The translations under genes and the position numbers were made by a program. Positions 8,398 through 17,107 of a stretch of DNA of 64,000 nucleotides are shown here, piece by piece. Positions within the stretch are counted from its first letter, which is position 1. Every line of letters starts with the position of its first letter. Source of the stretch: Spirosoma sp. 48-14 (GTDB taxonomy: Bacteria > Bacteroidota > Bacteroidia > Cytophagales > Spirosomataceae); contig NZ_MKUD01000022.1 in NCBI RefSeq assembly GCF_001898575.1, positions 51,006-115,005 of the forward strand, read 5' to 3'. The notes below the pieces were generated by a model. The model was not told the origin of the DNA. It ran no database searches and worked only from the letters and a program-made list of their open reading frames with translations.

Positions 8398-8736
8398 ATG
8401 AAAAAGACTGTATTGGGCGAGTTAGAAGAAATGGTGCTTCTGATAGTGGCCGCCAGCACGGAGGATGTATATGGGGTGCCTGTTATGGAGCAACTTCAGC
8501 AACAAACCGGTCGAAGCTTCACCATCAGCGCCGTACATACCACCCTGTATCGACTCGAAGAAAAAGGCTTTCTAAGGTCATCGGTGGGTGGGGCAACGGC
8601 CGAACGAGGAGGACGAAGCAAGCGTTTGTTTAGCCTCACAACCGAAGGTGGAAGGGTATTGCTGGAAATTCAGCAGATGCGAACCCGACTTTGGGGGGCT
8701 ATTCCTCAAGGCAAATTTCAACTTCTGGGTCTTTAA
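8398..8736 (+). CDS. PadR-family transcriptional regulator
   Basis: The 112-residue protein is a compact PadR winged-helix regulator: LGELEEMVLLIVAAS (helix 1), DVYGVPVMEQLQQQTG, recognition region FTISAVHTTLYRLEEKGFLRS, and wing SSVGGATAERGGRSKRLFSLTTEGG. The short C-terminal helix after LLEIQQMRTRLW makes it a minimal subfamily-2 type member. The next gene encodes a permease with a prefix domain, a pairing common in Bacteroidota and Acidobacteriota, so PadR probably controls that transporter. The operator candidate sits immediately upstream. Confidence 0.9.
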   Translation: MKKTVLGELEEMVLLIVAASTEDVYGVPVMEQLQQQTGRSFTISAVHTTLYRLEEKGFLRSSVGGATAERGGRSKRLFSLTTEGGRVLLEIQQMRTRLWGAIPQGKFQLLGL

Positions 8737-8750
8737 GCTTTGATAAACGC

Positions 8751-11450
8751 ATGGGTAGAAAGCCTACTTCCCCGCAATCTGGCCGACAATTGCCACCCCG
8801 CTGGGCTGACAGACTCCTGGAATGGTTTGTTGCTCCCCATTTACTGGATTATGTGCAGGGCGACTTATACGAAACCTTTCATAAGCAGGTAATTGAGATA
8901 GGACCTGCCCGTGCCCGACGTGCGTACATCTGGGCTGTTCTTCATTGTTTGACGCCCTTCTTTGCCAAACGACAAAAAGCTGAGCCCTCCAGAATCATTG
9001 ATTACAAGTACCCTAAACCTTTGCTTTCGAATATGCTTTCAAACTATCTGACCATCGCTTTCCGTAATCTGTGGCGGCACAAAGCGTTTACCGCTATCAA
9101 TATTGTCGGCTTAGCTGTAGGACTGGCAACCTGCCTGCTGATTGTGCTGTTCGTGCTGCATGAATTAAGCTATGACCGCTACCATGCCCATGCCGATCGA
9201 TTGTATCGTGTGACCTTACATGGCCGAGTGGATGCAAAGGATATTAACCTGGCCTATGCGTGTGGGCCAACCGGACAGACTCTCCTGCAAGAATGCCCTG
9301 GGGTAGAGGCTGTTACTCGTTTGCGTCGGGAGGGGGCATTCCTGGTAAAACAAGGTGAGAATATCGTTAAAGAGGAAAATGTGTCTTTTGTCGACTCGAA
9401 TTTCTTCTCAATGTTCAACTTCCACATGCTGAAAGGCAGCCAGACAAAAGTGCTCACTGAACCCAATACACTAGTCCTTACGAAAACGATTGCTCATAAA
9501 TATTTTGGTCAGGCCGACCCTATCGGGAAGACGTTGTCAATGGGGAAGTTAGGCCTTTTTCGGATAACGGGTGTATGTGAAGATGTGCCGTCAAACACGC
9601 ATTTCCACTGCGATATGTTTGGCTCATTACTGTCCGTCAAAACAGGCAATAAATGGCTGGCTAGTGGTGCCTACACCTATATACGGCTTCGGGAAGGGTA
9701 TTCTATCCAGCAGGTGGAAGGCATAAGTCGGGGGTTTGTCAGCAAATACATGGCCTCAGAAATAAAGGAATTCTTTGGTATGACACTGTCTGAGTTCCTG
9801 CAAAAAGGGAATGGCTTTGGCTTTGTTTTTCAGCCTATTAAATCCATTCATTTACGTTCTAATTTAGATGATGAGTTAGAGCCTAATAGCGATATCAAAT
9901 ACGTCTATATTTTTTCAGTGATCGCGCTGTTCATTCTTTTATTGGCCTGTATCAACTTCATGAATCTATCCACCGTCGGGTCGGCAGGGCGTTCTAAAGA
10001 AGTGGGTATCCGTAAAGTATTGGGTTCCGTTCGTAAGCAATTGGTTAGTCAGTTTCTAACTGAATCGGTTTTACTCACCTTTCTGGCCCTGGGGTTGGCA
10101 CTAGGACTCGTTTTGTTCCTATTGCCAGGTTTCAATGCACTAGCCGGAAAACAGTTTACGCTCAGTGCCATTTTGAATGGAAAGATGCTCGTTGGGGTAG
10201 TCGTAGCTTGTCTGGTGATTGGCCTATTGGCTGGTAGCTATCCGGCCTTTGTACTCTCGTCGTTCAAACCCATTATGGTGCTTAACGGCAGAATGCAGGT
10301 TAATTTACGGAGTGGTTGGCTTCGTAATGCCTTGGTGACGGTTCAGTTTGTTGTCTCGATAGGAATGATGATTGCTACCATTGTCGCTAACCAGCAACTG
10401 CGGTTTATGCAGAACAAGAAGGTTGGCTTCGATAAAGAACAAGTGCTGGTCCTGCACGATACTCATGTACTTGGGCCAAAACTAAATGCATTTAGGGATG
10501 AGCTGGCTAAATTGTCATCGGTAATCCAGGTGTCGAAGGCTGGGTTTCTACCTGCCGGATCATCGAGCCAAAGTGTAGATGGCATTCAGATTCAGGATGG
10601 AGTACGAAGCGGAATTTATCGTACAAAAAGCTATTACGTTGATGATGATTACCTGTCTACGTTAGGTATTCGTTTGGCGCAGGGGCGTAACTTTTCGAAA
10701 GCCTATCCATCCGATAAATCTGCCGTTCTGCTGAATGAGGCTGCCGTCCGGGAATATGGATTTAAAAATTCGCCCATTGGCAAACAGCTTTCGACAGTGG
10801 GCGATGGTACCGAAGGAAGTAAACAGACATATACCGTTATTGGTGTGGTAAAAGACTTTCATTTCGAATCCATGCACCAGCGCATTGCTCCATTACTGTT
10901 GTTCTACGGTGGCGACAATGGACAGTTGGCCTTGCGTATCCGGACGGATGATATACCTAGTTTGCTATCGACTATCGAGCAACGATGGAAGGCAGAAACT
11001 GACAATCCGTTTGCCTATTCCTTTCTGAACGAACGATTCAACACCATGTATCAGTCTGATCAACGGATTGGGCAGCTCGTCAGTATTTTCGCTGGGTTGG
11101 CAGTAGTGATTGCTTGCCTGGGGCTGTTCGGTCTGGCGGCTTTTACAACCCATCAGCGCACCAAGGAGATTGGTGTCAGAAAAGTACTGGGAGCCTCAGC
11201 GGCCAGCATTATCACGCTGTTGTTGACCAATTATCTGAAGCTAATTTTTATCGCTCTGCTGATTGCGTCGCCAATTGCTGGCTACATCATGAGCCAGTGG
11301 CTACGGGACTTTGCCTATAAAATTGAGGTAGAATGGTGGTTCTTTGCACTGGCAGGTGGACTGGCTGTAGCCGTCGCTGTGCTGACAGTCAGTTATCAGG
11401 CCATTAAAGCGGCTCTTATGAATCCCGTCAAAAGCTTACGAACCCAATAG
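8751..11450 (+). CDS. FtsX/MacB-type ABC permease with N-terminal permease-prefix domain
   Basis: I chose the ATG at 8751, 14 nt after the padR stop, rather than an in-frame ATG at 8691 that would overlap padR by 46 nt. The 899-residue product has a prefix domain at about 15-75 (PPRWADRLLEWFVAPHLLDY, GDLYETF). Two MacB periplasmic-core plus FtsX units follow: the first begins near 98 (NYLTIAFRNLWRHKAF) and the duplicated FtsX core repeats the KEVGIRKVLGS / KEIGVRKVLGA motif. Such permeases work with a separate MacB-like ATPase in lipoprotein, antibiotic or signalling export; none is encoded next to it. Substrate unknown. Confidence 0.9.
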   Translation: MGRKPTSPQSGRQLPPRWADRLLEWFVAPHLLDYVQGDLYETFHKQVIEIGPARARRAYIWAVLHCLTPFFAKRQKAEPSRIIDYKYPKPLLSNMLSNYLTIAFRNLWRHKAFTAINIVGLAVGLATCLLIVLFVLHELSYDRYHAHADRLYRVTLHGRVDAKDINLAYACGPTGQTLLQECPGVEAVTRLRREGAFLVKQGENIVKEENVSFVDSNFFSMFNFHMLKGSQTKVLTEPNTLVLTKTIAHKYFGQADPIGKTLSMGKLGLFRITGVCEDVPSNTHFHCDMFGSLLSVKTGNKWLASGAYTYIRLREGYSIQQVEGISRGFVSKYMASEIKEFFGMTLSEFLQKGNGFGFVFQPIKSIHLRSNLDDELEPNSDIKYVYIFSVIALFILLLACINFMNLSTVGSAGRSKEVGIRKVLGSVRKQLVSQFLTESVLLTFLALGLALGLVLFLLPGFNALAGKQFTLSAILNGKMLVGVVVACLVIGLLAGSYPAFVLSSFKPIMVLNGRMQVNLRSGWLRNALVTVQFVVSIGMMIATIVANQQLRFMQNKKVGFDKEQVLVLHDTHVLGPKLNAFRDELAKLSSVIQVSKAGFLPAGSSSQSVDGIQIQDGVRSGIYRTKSYYVDDDYLSTLGIRLAQGRNFSKAYPSDKSAVLLNEAAVREYGFKNSPIGKQLSTVGDGTEGSKQTYTVIGVVKDFHFESMHQRIAPLLLFYGGDNGQLALRIRTDDIPSLLSTIEQRWKAETDNPFAYSFLNERFNTMYQSDQRIGQLVSIFAGLAVVIACLGLFGLAAFTTHQRTKEIGVRKVLGASAASIITLLLTNYLKLIFIALLIASPIAGYIMSQWLRDFAYKIEVEWWFFALAGGLAVAVAVLTVSYQAIKAALMNPVKSLRTQ

Positions 11451-11729
11451 ATTTACAAAGGGGCGAGCTAAAAAAGATCAACTATATGATCAGCTAGCAG
11501 TGAATGGCGCACGGTGGTTTACCAAAGGTAATCTGTTTTGCATTCGGCTAAAGGTTCATCTTGCTTAAATTAAATGGAGTGCTCAGAAGTCTATACGCAG
11601 AGTAGTAGTCACGTATTTACCGAATAGTAAATTTTAGGTTAATTAAAGCATTCATCTATAGGGGATTGGTAGGTATAGTTCGGAATGATTTTTGCTATAT
11701 TTACCAAGTATTTCCGTATCCATTTTACT

Positions 11730-12743
11730 ATGAAAGTTTCTACTCTCGTTTTAGCCCTGATTACTTCTGGCCTTATGGCAGAGCTGCACGCCCAGAGTCA
11801 GGTAGTTACGCCTGATAATCAGGCCGTCAGTTTTCAATCGCCAAACGGCACCTATAACCTGATCATCGGCCAAAGTACAAGTGCGGTTGTCGGTGGATCG
11901 GGCACTTACAATACCTTTATGGGTAGTCAGGCGGGGCAGGGTAACACAACTGGCTCGTACAACACGTATTTCGGCTATAAAGCAGGCTTCCCCAATACAG
12001 TTGGTAGCCACAATACCTTTGTCGGATACGAAGCGGGTAAACTCAATACTGACGGTAGTGATAACGTGTTTATTGGTTTCAATGCCGGTCAGGGAAACCA
12101 ACGTGGTAACCGGAACCTGTTTATAGGGCCAAATTCGGGCGTTGATGCGATAAACGGACAGGATAATACGCTGATCGGGTCTAATGCCATCGGGGTAGGA
12201 GTTGGCTTATCGAATGCAACAGCCATTGGCGCCAATGCTCGGGTGTTAACCAGTAACGCTATGGTTCTGGGTAATAACGTTAATGTGGGTATTGGTACTT
12301 CAACTCCCCAAAATCGGCTCGAATTAACTGCGGGTACGGATGGGCGTAGTGGCCTTCGGCTAACGAATATGACGGCAAACTCGCCAGTCAATAACGCAAC
12401 GGCTGCTAAGTTCCTCACAGTTGATGAAAAAGGTGATGTGACGTTAGGAGCGCATTTATCGGCTACAGCCATGCGTGTGCAACCATCGTCGGAAAATCAA
12501 TGGGCCGACTATGTTTTTGCTCCATCGTACAAACTCCCGTCGTTGACCGAAGTCGAAAAATACGTTCAGCAGAACAAACACCTGCCCGGCATACCCAGTG
12601 CTACCGAAATGGTCAAACAGGGCGTTGATTTGACGGCTCTACTCGCCACGCTCGTAAAGCAGAATGAAGAAATGACTCTTCGGCTAATTGAACAGCAAAA
12701 GCGAATCGAACAGCTTGAACGAGAGGTGAATAAGAAGAAATAA
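11730..12743 (+). CDS. Secreted surface protein with YadA-head-like repeats and C-terminal coiled coil
   Basis: The start at 11730 gives a clean signal peptide (MKVSTLVLALITSGLMAELHAQ); an ATG 45 nt upstream would bury it. The 337-residue product has about six repeats of roughly 22 residues with the pattern G-N-T-x-G-S-x-N-T-x-x-G-x-x-A-G (residues about 50-150), which fold as stacked turns like trimeric-adhesin head repeats. The end has a Bacteroidota tail region (DYVFAPSYKLPSLTEVEKYV, NKHLPGIPSATEM) that often precedes a short coiled coil, here NEEMTLRLIEQQKRIEQLER. It is probably cell-surface and trimeric. No membrane anchor is seen. Confidence 0.75.
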   Translation: MKVSTLVLALITSGLMAELHAQSQVVTPDNQAVSFQSPNGTYNLIIGQSTSAVVGGSGTYNTFMGSQAGQGNTTGSYNTYFGYKAGFPNTVGSHNTFVGYEAGKLNTDGSDNVFIGFNAGQGNQRGNRNLFIGPNSGVDAINGQDNTLIGSNAIGVGVGLSNATAIGANARVLTSNAMVLGNNVNVGIGTSTPQNRLELTAGTDGRSGLRLTNMTANSPVNNATAAKFLTVDEKGDVTLGAHLSATAMRVQPSSENQWADYVFAPSYKLPSLTEVEKYVQQNKHLPGIPSATEMVKQGVDLTALLATLVKQNEEMTLRLIEQQKRIEQLEREVNKKK

Positions 12744-12746
12744 GAT

Positions 12747-12781
12747 AAAAAAAGGAGGCCATAAATCAGCCTCCTTTTTTT
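12747..12781. terminator. Bidirectional rho-independent terminator
   Basis: A7-GGAGGC (12747-12759) pairs with GCCTCC-T7 (12769-12781) across a 9-nt loop. It starts 4 nt after the surface-protein stop and ends 6 nt before the convergent transporter stop, with T-runs on both strands. Confidence 0.92.
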
Positions 12782-12786
12782 ATGGG

Positions 12787-13974
12787 TTATGCCTTGAAAG
12801 CCAACCAGACGTTCCATAATCCTAAAATAGCCGTAACAAGCACCACAAGGCCCATTGCTATGTTTTGGGCCAGCGAATTGCAATATGTATTGCCTAATAA
12901 AGCTCGGTTGTTGACGGCTGCAAACAGGAAGATCGTTACAAAAGGAAGTAGAATACCATTGATCGCCTGAACGGCTACAATCACATCAATGGTGTTGACA
13001 TTGGACAACCCCACCATAAGGCCGGTTAGCATAACCACTAACCAAATACCCCGGTAGATCGGCGAATTTTTGGGAACGCCTAACAAACTTTGTGCCGTAA
13101 CGGCAGCGGCCAGGGGAGCCGTAATCGACGAAGCCAGTCCAGCCGCAAATAAGCCAAAGGCAAATAAAGAACCAGCCCATGTTCCCAGTCGATCGGTAAG
13201 TACCTGAGCCATGTGTGGATACGAGAAGTCGCCGGGAATCAGCAACCCGGCTAATAATAACACAACGGAAATAATTCCCCCCAGAATAACAGCTACCCAG
13301 ATGCCCAGCCGCATCTCGCTCAGCGACTGGCCGGGTACAATACTGGAGCCAAAGAATAAATTATAGGGAACGATAGTTGTACCAATCAGACTATTGATCA
13401 GTAATAACGATCCTGATGGGAAATTGGGAACGACCAGGGCTGTCGTAAGTTCGGTTGGCGTAACAGGAGCGCCAAAGGCTACATAAACGAAGGCCCCGCC
13501 CATGGCAAAAACAATGATTCCCAGAAAATTTGCCAGACTTTGCGTTGAACCAACCCAGAGCAGGAGGATACAGGCCAACCCTATGCCGACAGTCAGGGTA
13601 GGAACAGATGCTCCGGTCAATAACGCTAATCCAGATACGGCACCAAGAATGTTTCCGGCCTGATAGGCTGCGCATCCAAGAAAAATAGCCAGAAACAAGG
13701 ACCAGGCAACCCATTTTCCTTTCGTGCCTGTATAGGTTTGGGTGATTACCTGTCCAAGGTCATTGCCAGTGGCAATGGTAATACGGGCGGCTGCTTCCTG
13801 CAGCCAGACGGTGCCAAGTGTGGCAAACGTCAATACCCAGAGTAAGTCTAAACCGAATTGAGAGCCAGCTTTTGCGCAGGCTGTTACCGAACCGGGGCCA
13901 ATAAACGCGGCTGAAATAACCGACCAGAATAAGACACTACCAAGGCCAGAGCGAAGAGAAAGTGATTTGGGCAC
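12787..13974 (-). CDS. Nramp-like membrane transporter with altered metal-site motifs
   Basis: The 395-residue protein has about 11 membrane segments with Nramp order. The first helix motif reads FIGPGSVTACAKAGSQFGLD where canonical Nramp (E. coli MntH) has DPGN, and the helix-6 motif reads VPYNLFFGSS where MntH has MPHNLYLHS. Thus the Asp, Asn and Met metal ligands are all replaced (G, S and V). The overall fold is clearly Nramp but proton-coupled manganese or iron transport is doubtful; Nramp-related magnesium transporters show that this fold can change substrate. It follows dps on the same strand, separated by a perfect 27-bp hairpin, which keeps a metal or stress link plausible. Confidence 0.8.
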   Translation of the reverse strand: MPKSLSLRSGLGSVLFWSVISAAFIGPGSVTACAKAGSQFGLDLLWVLTFATLGTVWLQEAAARITIATGNDLGQVITQTYTGTKGKWVAWSLFLAIFLGCAAYQAGNILGAVSGLALLTGASVPTLTVGIGLACILLLWVGSTQSLANFLGIIVFAMGGAFVYVAFGAPVTPTELTTALVVPNFPSGSLLLINSLIGTTIVPYNLFFGSSIVPGQSLSEMRLGIWVAVILGGIISVVLLLAGLLIPGDFSYPHMAQVLTDRLGTWAGSLFAFGLFAAGLASSITAPLAAAVTAQSLLGVPKNSPIYRGIWLVVMLTGLMVGLSNVNTIDVIVAVQAINGILLPFVTIFLFAAVNNRALLGNTYCNSLAQNIAMGLVVLVTAILGLWNVWLAFKA

Positions 13975-13981
13975 AGGTGAA

Positions 13982-14055
13982 AATAATTGATACTATACAA
14001 TGTATAATGAAAAGCGAAGAACTCCTCAATTATACATTGTATAGTATCAATTATT
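13982..14055. repeat. Perfect 27-bp inverted repeat between dps and the Nramp-like gene
   Basis: Arms 13982-14008 and 14029-14055 are perfectly complementary with a 20-nt loop. It ends 2 nt before the dps stop codon triplet at 14058 and begins 7 nt from the transporter start at 13974. A stem this long would terminate or be cut by RNase III, so it could uncouple or tune the second gene. Confidence 0.9.
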
Positions 14056-14057
14056 CC

Positions 14058-14531
14058 CTACGAAAGGTATTTTCGTAGCATCCAGGCCATCGCTTCATGA
14101 TCTTCCATCGACTTCGTCAGGAAGTCGGCAGTACCGGCATCATTGAGTTCGTCGGCACATTTATCAACGTCGTCGCGAAGTTCACGAATGATCTGCTCGT
14201 GGTCGGAGAGCAGGTGTTTGAACATATCGGCTGTACTTTTAGGTGCACCAATATCTTCTTTTAAGCTGGTATTGTGAAGGAATTCGGCCATCGTAGCCAG
14301 TGGTTTGCCACCCAACTGCCGGATTCGCTCAGCAACTTCATCGATTTCGGCTTCGATGGCTTTATACTGACTTTCAAAGAATTTGTGGTATTCCATGAAA
14401 TTCGGCCCAGCCACGTTCCAGTGATATTTTCGGGTTTTGATATACAGGACGTGTAAATCCGACAGAAAGTCGTTAAGCAGGCTATTGTCCTGTTTTAAAA
14501 CATCTTCTTCAAGACCAATATTGGGTTGCAT
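14058..14531 (-). CDS. dps: Dps-family DNA-protection ferritin
   Basis: The 157-residue protein matches the Dps family: a dodecameric mini-ferritin that oxidises iron with hydrogen peroxide, stores it, and protects DNA in stress. The inter-subunit ferroxidase signature is HWNVAGPNFMEYHKFFESQY followed by IEAEIDEVAERIRQLGG, with the His and the acidic residues in place. The C-terminal helix ends EDHEAMAWMLRKYLS, typical of the Bacteroidota type. It lies upstream of the Nramp-like transporter gene on the same strand. Confidence 0.93.
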   Translation of the reverse strand: MQPNIGLEEDVLKQDNSLLNDFLSDLHVLYIKTRKYHWNVAGPNFMEYHKFFESQYKAIEAEIDEVAERIRQLGGKPLATMAEFLHNTSLKEDIGAPKSTADMFKHLLSDHEQIIRELRDDVDKCADELNDAGTADFLTKSMEDHEAMAWMLRKYLS

Positions 14532-14624
14532 AATGCTAACGTGAGTTTAATTATGTTGGTAATTATCTGATAGCTATATGGCAGCTATCAGCATAAATAA
14601 CCGTCAATTAATCTCTTTGTTTCA

Positions 14625-15563
14625 TTATCCGATTAATCCTGAAAATACCTCTTTGGCGTAGACTAAATCCTGCTTGTGCGCTTCAATTGGCCCCATGGTA
14701 TTGGGTGAACTTTTTTCAAGGCATTGTTCCAGAACCAACAGAGGTCGAACATTCAGTGCTTTCAGGTCGGTAGTCAGGCGACGGTAATCGATGTCGCCAT
14801 CGCCAAATGTTTCCTGCCAAATGCCCTCACGCGATTGTCGGATGTGTATTTCTACGACGCGCTTGCCGTACAATTTCACAACGTCGAACAGGGCCACCTG
14901 CGAATTGCCGGAACCACGATATACCCAATGGGCGTCCAGACAGAGCGACACATTTTTTGGGTCTGTAGCCAGCAGCATGTGATGAAACTCACGGGCGGCC
15001 TGCCGGTGCTCAGGGGCATGGGTATGATAGGCCAGGGTGATACCTCGCTTGCGTAATTCAGCACCTAATCGGTCAAGGTTTTTGGCCTGCTCAGCCAAAT
15101 CCGCATCGGTTTTGTCTTTTTCACTACCCCATTGGATCGGACTAGGGTTGGTTACAAAAGTGGTGGTACCAGCTTGGCGGGCCGCTTCAGCAATGCTTAA
15201 AACGGAATCAATTGATTTCTGGGCTTCGTCGGTCCGGTGGAGTGTACTGTTTACATACAACGATGGCATTGCCAGTTTGTACTTAGCCAGTAATGGAATC
15301 AGTTTGACTACATCATCGGCGGTGTTGACCGCAGGTTCATAAGCCGTTAGACCTGCCTGAACAAACTCCTGAAGAGAAGCATCCGGGTCGGCCATCCAGG
15401 TTTTTCCCTGTCGGTTATAGAAAGTCAACCAGGAATAGGAATTGCAGGAAACAGATGCGGTTTTGGTAGGCGAATCAGCCTGAACAGCCTGATTCGAAGC
15501 GAGTAAAGAAGCACCCGCACCGGCTACTAGTGAACGTAGGAAAGGGCGACGACCAAAAGGCAT
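14625..15563 (-). CDS. Exported sugar phosphate isomerase/epimerase-like TIM-barrel protein
   Basis: The start at 15563 gives MPFGRRPFLRSLVAGAGASLLA, a twin-arginine signal; upstream in-frame codons overlap the ABC-ATPase gene and are discarded. The 312-residue product is an AP-endonuclease-2/xylose-isomerase-like TIM barrel: GLTAYEPAVN, VNSTLHRTDEAQKSIDSVL, RGITLAYHTHAPEHR, LCLDAHWVYRGSG, VEIHIRQSREGIWQETFGDG. The His, Asp and Glu residues in these strands are the usual metal ligands. Likely a periplasmic sugar-processing enzyme. The exact substrate is unknown. Confidence 0.85.
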   Translation of the reverse strand: MPFGRRPFLRSLVAGAGASLLASNQAVQADSPTKTASVSCNSYSWLTFYNRQGKTWMADPDASLQEFVQAGLTAYEPAVNTADDVVKLIPLLAKYKLAMPSLYVNSTLHRTDEAQKSIDSVLSIAEAARQAGTTTFVTNPSPIQWGSEKDKTDADLAEQAKNLDRLGAELRKRGITLAYHTHAPEHRQAAREFHHMLLATDPKNVSLCLDAHWVYRGSGNSQVALFDVVKLYGKRVVEIHIRQSREGIWQETFGDGDIDYRRLTTDLKALNVRPLLVLEQCLEKSSPNTMGPIEAHKQDLVYAKEVFSGLIG

Positions 15564-15598
15564 AGGAGAAAAGGTCAGTCTAAAAAATGAGCAAATGG

Positions 15599-16279
15599 TT
15601 AACCGGCCAGCTCGATAACCTGCCCTTCCTGACAACGCAATACGCGAGCCGGGTATTTGTTCAGCAGGTCATAGTTATGCGTAGCCATCAGTACAGCCGT
15701 ACCGGCATTGTTGATAGCCTGAAATACTTTCATGATCTGGTCCGACACCGACGGATCAAGGTTTCCGGTTGGTTCGTCGGCAATAAGAATCAGTGGTTCA
15801 TTGAGCATAGCACGGGCAATGACAACTCGTTGCTGTTCGCCACCCGAGAGCTGGTGAGGCATTTTTTTCTGAGCAGTCCCCAAACCTACCTGCATTAGCA
15901 CGTCGGCAATGCGGTTGTTCATGTCTGTCTTATTGTTCCAGCCCGTCGCTTTCAGAACAAACTTAAGATTGTCTTCTACTGAACGGTCGAAAAACAGCTG
16001 AAAGTCCTGAAAGACAATGCCAATTTTCCGGCGCAGCATCGGAATGTCGCGGGGCTTTAGCGAGTCGAGCGAAAAACCGGCCACTGAGCCTTTACCGTTC
16101 TGCATCCACAGATCGGCGTATAATGTTTTTAGTAAGGATGTTTTTCCACTTCCCGTACGGCCAATCAAATAAACAAAATCGCCCTTATCGATTCGGAACG
16201 ATACATCGCCCAGGATTAATTTCTTGCCCTGATAAATATCGGCGTGGTCGAGAGTAAGAACGGGTTCAGAGGAGAACAT
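15599..16279 (-). CDS. ftsE: FtsE-like ABC transporter ATP-binding protein
   Basis: The 226-residue ATPase has Walker [14 protein letters not shown] (about 36-48), Q-loop [19 protein letters not shown], signature [14 protein letters not shown], Walker [15 protein letters not shown] and H-loop [12 protein letters not shown] after the Q-loop and the start [19 protein letters not shown] are FtsE-like; FtsE works with FtsX in cell division and peptidoglycan hydrolase control. No ftsX is adjacent here, so a LolD/MacB-type ATPase is the main alternative. It lies 35 nt upstream of the TIM-barrel gene. Confidence 0.8.
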   Translation of the reverse strand: MFSSEPVLTLDHADIYQGKKLILGDVSFRIDKGDFVYLIGRTGSGKTSLLKTLYADLWMQNGKGSVAGFSLDSLKPRDIPMLRRKIGIVFQDFQLFFDRSVEDNLKFVLKATGWNNKTDMNNRIADVLMQVGLGTAQKKMPHQLSGGEQQRVVIARAMLNEPLILIADEPTGNLDPSVSDQIMKVFQAINNAGTAVLMATHNYDLLNKYPARVLRCQEGQVIELAG

Positions 16280-16296
16280 AAATCGGCTTTGGTTTA

Positions 16297-16360
16297 CGGT
16301 TTACAGATTACGGTGGCTAACGCAACCTAAAACGCGCCAGCCACCGTAATCTGTAAACCG
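16297..16360. repeat. Perfect 22-bp intergenic inverted repeat
   Basis: Arms 16297-16318 and 16339-16360 are perfect complements; the arm opens CGGTTTACAGATTACGG. The same word family recurs as an imperfect hairpin at 57534-57616. It separates the transaldolase gene from the ABC-ATPase gene, both leftward. Confidence 0.88.
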
Positions 16361-16373
16361 AATACCCTAAATA

Positions 16374-17033
16374 TTACTTTTTCTCAGCTTTTGCGTGGTC
16401 GGCCAGGAATTTAGCCAGACCAATGTCGGTCAATGGGTGGTTGAGCAACATTTTCATAACGCTTAACGGAGCCGTCATTACGTCGGCGCCGATTTCAGCG
16501 CATTGGATAACGTGCATTGGGTGACGTACCGACGCAGCCAGTACTTCAGTTGTATAGCCGTAGTTGGTATAAATATTTACGATTTGCTGAATCAGCTCGA
16601 TACCATCGGTCGAAACATCGTCTAGTCGACCTACGAACGGCGATACGTACGTAGCCCCGGCTTTGGCTGCCAGCAGAGCCTGACCTGCCGAGAATACCAG
16701 CGTACAGTTGGTACGGATGCCTTTTTCCGAAAAATATTTAATGGCTTTGATGCTGTCGGCACTCATCGGCACTTTTACTACGATGTTCTCATCGATCTCA
16801 GCCAACTCTTCGCCTTCTTTGATCATTTCGTCGTAAGTGACCGAGATAACCTCTGCGCTAACGTCGTTCTGAACGATGTCGCAGATTTCTTTGTAATGGC
16901 GCATTACATTATCTTTTCCGGTAATGCCTTCTTTGGCCATCAGAGAAGGATTGGTTGTCACCCCGTCGAGAATTCCCATTTGCTGGGCTTCGCGAATGTC
17001 GGCCAGATTGGCCGTGTCAATGAAAAATTTCAT
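16374..17033 (-). CDS. fsa: Transaldolase / fructose-6-phosphate aldolase family
   Basis: The 219-residue length is that of the short transaldolase (FSA/TalC) group, not the 310-residue classical enzyme. Motifs: [33 protein letters not shown], the Schiff-base Lys in IVVKVPMS (near 86), [22 protein letters not shown] region [16 protein letters not shown], and [25 protein letters not shown]. It moves dihydroxyacetone units between sugar phosphates in the non-oxidative pentose phosphate pathway. Whether it is transaldolase or aldolase in this organism cannot be read from sequence. It lies upstream of the FtsE-like gene. Confidence 0.92.
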   Translation of the reverse strand: MKFFIDTANLADIREAQQMGILDGVTTNPSLMAKEGITGKDNVMRHYKEICDIVQNDVSAEVISVTYDEMIKEGEELAEIDENIVVKVPMSADSIKAIKYFSEKGIRTNCTLVFSAGQALLAAKAGATYVSPFVGRLDDVSTDGIELIQQIVNIYTNYGYTTEVLAASVRHPMHVIQCAEIGADVMTAPLSVMKMLLNHPLTDIGLAKFLADHAKAEKK

Positions 17034-17107
17034 GGTAAAATAGAGTTATTAATTGATCTGCGGTCAGTATGTGTATAAGTCTTGTTTTGGCTTATTTACT
17101 TACTAAC

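Noticed and set aside
8691..8750. Longer N-terminus of the permease starting at 8691
   Set aside because: It overlaps padR by 46 nt and adds 20 residues without family support; the ATG at 8751 follows the padR stop.
12089..12472. Open frame antisense to the surface-protein gene
   Set aside because: No protein-like motif; the + strand frame has a signal peptide and repeats.
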